Shown: positions 6,901 to 7,141 of the stretch, piece after piece | Numbering within the stretch: the first letter of the stretch is position 1 | Layout: every line of letters starts with the position of its first letter | Source: an uncultured Kineosporia sp. | GTDB taxonomy: Bacteria > Actinomycetota > Actinomycetes > Actinomycetales > Kineosporiaceae | Length of the DNA stretch: 7,141 bases | Direction: 5' to 3' | NCBI GenBank assembly: GCA_937859855.1 | Contig: CALMAR010000456.1 | Span: forward strand, 1-7,141 | Translations under genes and position numbers: made by a program | The notes under the pieces: generated by a model | Databases searched by the model: none | What the model was told of the DNA's origin: nothing | The model's input: the letters and a program-made list of their open reading frames with translations, nothing else

Positions 6901-6915
6901 GTCAGTACTAGTGAC
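6901..6915. promoter_or_regulatory. 15-bp near-perfect palindrome, possible operator
   Basis: GTCAGTACTAGTGAC pairs at 6 of 7 arm positions around a central C. It is AT-richer than its surroundings and lies in non-coding DNA, which suits a dimeric regulator site. No known operator is recognised and no promoter beside it is clear. Confidence 0.25.
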
Positions 6916-7046
6916 TGCGATTCGGCCTGACTCTCGGCGCCTCGACTTGGTCTGTGCTGCGGGCAGTGTTGGCCGCGCGCGGGGAATGGGATCGCGGTCA
7001 GGCAAAGCGACAGGAGCGCCGTCACGAGGCCGCGCAAAATGCGAGT

Positions 7047-7070
7047 GGCGCCAGCACGAAGGCTGGCGCC
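7047..7070. terminator. Strong GC hairpin, possible (bidirectional) terminator
   Basis: A perfect 9-bp stem (GGCGCCAGC / GCTGGCGCC) with the 6-base loop ACGAAG. On the plus strand no T-run follows. Read on the minus strand it is followed about 7 bases later by ATTTTG, a short T-run, so it could end transcripts arriving from downstream. It is the most stable-looking structure in the non-coding DNA here. Confidence 0.55.
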
Positions 7071-7089
7071 CCTGCGCTGACGATGCTGA

Positions 7090-7141
7090 GTGAGTGAGGG
7101 CCTGCTGCGCCTCGCCTGCTTCGATCGGATCGTGTTCGGTG
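7090..7141 (+). CDS. Possible start of a new gene, 3'-partial
   Basis: GTG at 7090, directly after an in-frame TGA (7087-7089), opens a frame that runs to the window end. It reads MSEGLLRLACFDRIVFG, a plausible protein N-terminus with actinobacterial codon use. No clear ribosome binding site precedes it. Only 17 codons are visible and no family can be assigned. It may equally be a chance open frame. Confidence 0.25.
   Translation, partial: MSEGLLRLACFDRIVFG

Larger units (their letters stand above)
6719..7089. other. Intergenic region without a convincing gene
   Basis: These 371 bp follow the transpeptidase stop. Small open frames on both strands have no recognisable motif and no good ribosome site. 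Features noted separately are a short hairpin (6853-6873), a 15-bp palindrome (6901-6915) and a strong GC hairpin (7047-7070). An 11-bp string, AGCTGAGCCCT, occurs at 6713-6723 and again at 6843-6853; this may be chance. CCGCGCGCGG (6973-6982) is a plain GC palindrome. Confidence 0.6.

Noticed and set aside
6810..7037. Minus-strand 75-codon frame from TTG 7037 with a signal-peptide-like start (RGLVTALLSLCLTAIPFPARG)
   Set aside because: After the hydrophobic stretch the sequence looks random. No ribosome site is seen, the frame is open without a stop to the window edge, and the strong hairpin lies just upstream of the TTG. Chance is the simpler explanation.
1..7141. CRISPR array, tRNA, rRNA, insertion sequence or prophage signal
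   Set aside because: No regularly spaced repeats of suitable length, no cloverleaf or CCA-type sequence, and no transposase or integrase motif on either strand.

Overview
This window looks like a chromosomal segment from a high-GC actinobacterium (Actinomycetota). The evidence is strong G/C bias at third codon positions, frequent GTG starts, stop/start overlaps between neighbouring genes, and an actinobacterial-type ctaC-ctaD-ctaF cluster with the small four-helix subunit IV (CtaF). The genus cannot be told from the sequence alone.

Layout. Positions 1-630 hold the 3' part of aat (leucyl/phenylalanyl-tRNA-protein transferase, N-end rule) on the plus strand. Its end overlaps, convergently, a minus-strand pair: a TusA-like sulfur carrier (617-889) and, upstream in the same transcript, a cysteine-desulfurase-fold protein (886-2049); the two reading frames overlap by 4 bases. 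A 174-bp divergent intergenic region (2050-2223) separates this sulfur pair from the plus-strand aa3-type cytochrome c oxidase operon: ctaC (2224-3129, subunit II with CuA site and lipobox), ctaD (3129-4874, subunit I with all heme/CuB ligands and the D- and K-channel residues checked) and ctaF (4871-5272). All three are joined by 1-4 base stop/start overlaps. After a 231-bp gap with a hairpin comes a secreted lipoprotein L,D-transpeptidase (5504-6718, two Ig-like domains plus a YkuD domain). It is followed by 371 bp without a convincing gene (6719-7089), which contains a strong GC hairpin. A possible new plus-strand gene starts at 7090 and leaves the window.

Functionally, the window joins respiration (terminal oxidase), protein turnover (Aat), sulfur handling (desulfurase-like plus TusA) and cell-wall 3-3 cross-linking.

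The most unusual object is the desulfurase-like protein. It keeps the catalytic-loop cysteine (C329) but contains no lysine anywhere in 387 residues, so it cannot make the lysine-PLP internal aldimine that defines the family. Several other PLP contacts also appear lost. Tight coupling to a TusA with an intact CPxP motif suggests either a non-canonical sulfur relay or a scaffold that has lost PLP chemistry. This is inference; the missing lysine is directly visible.
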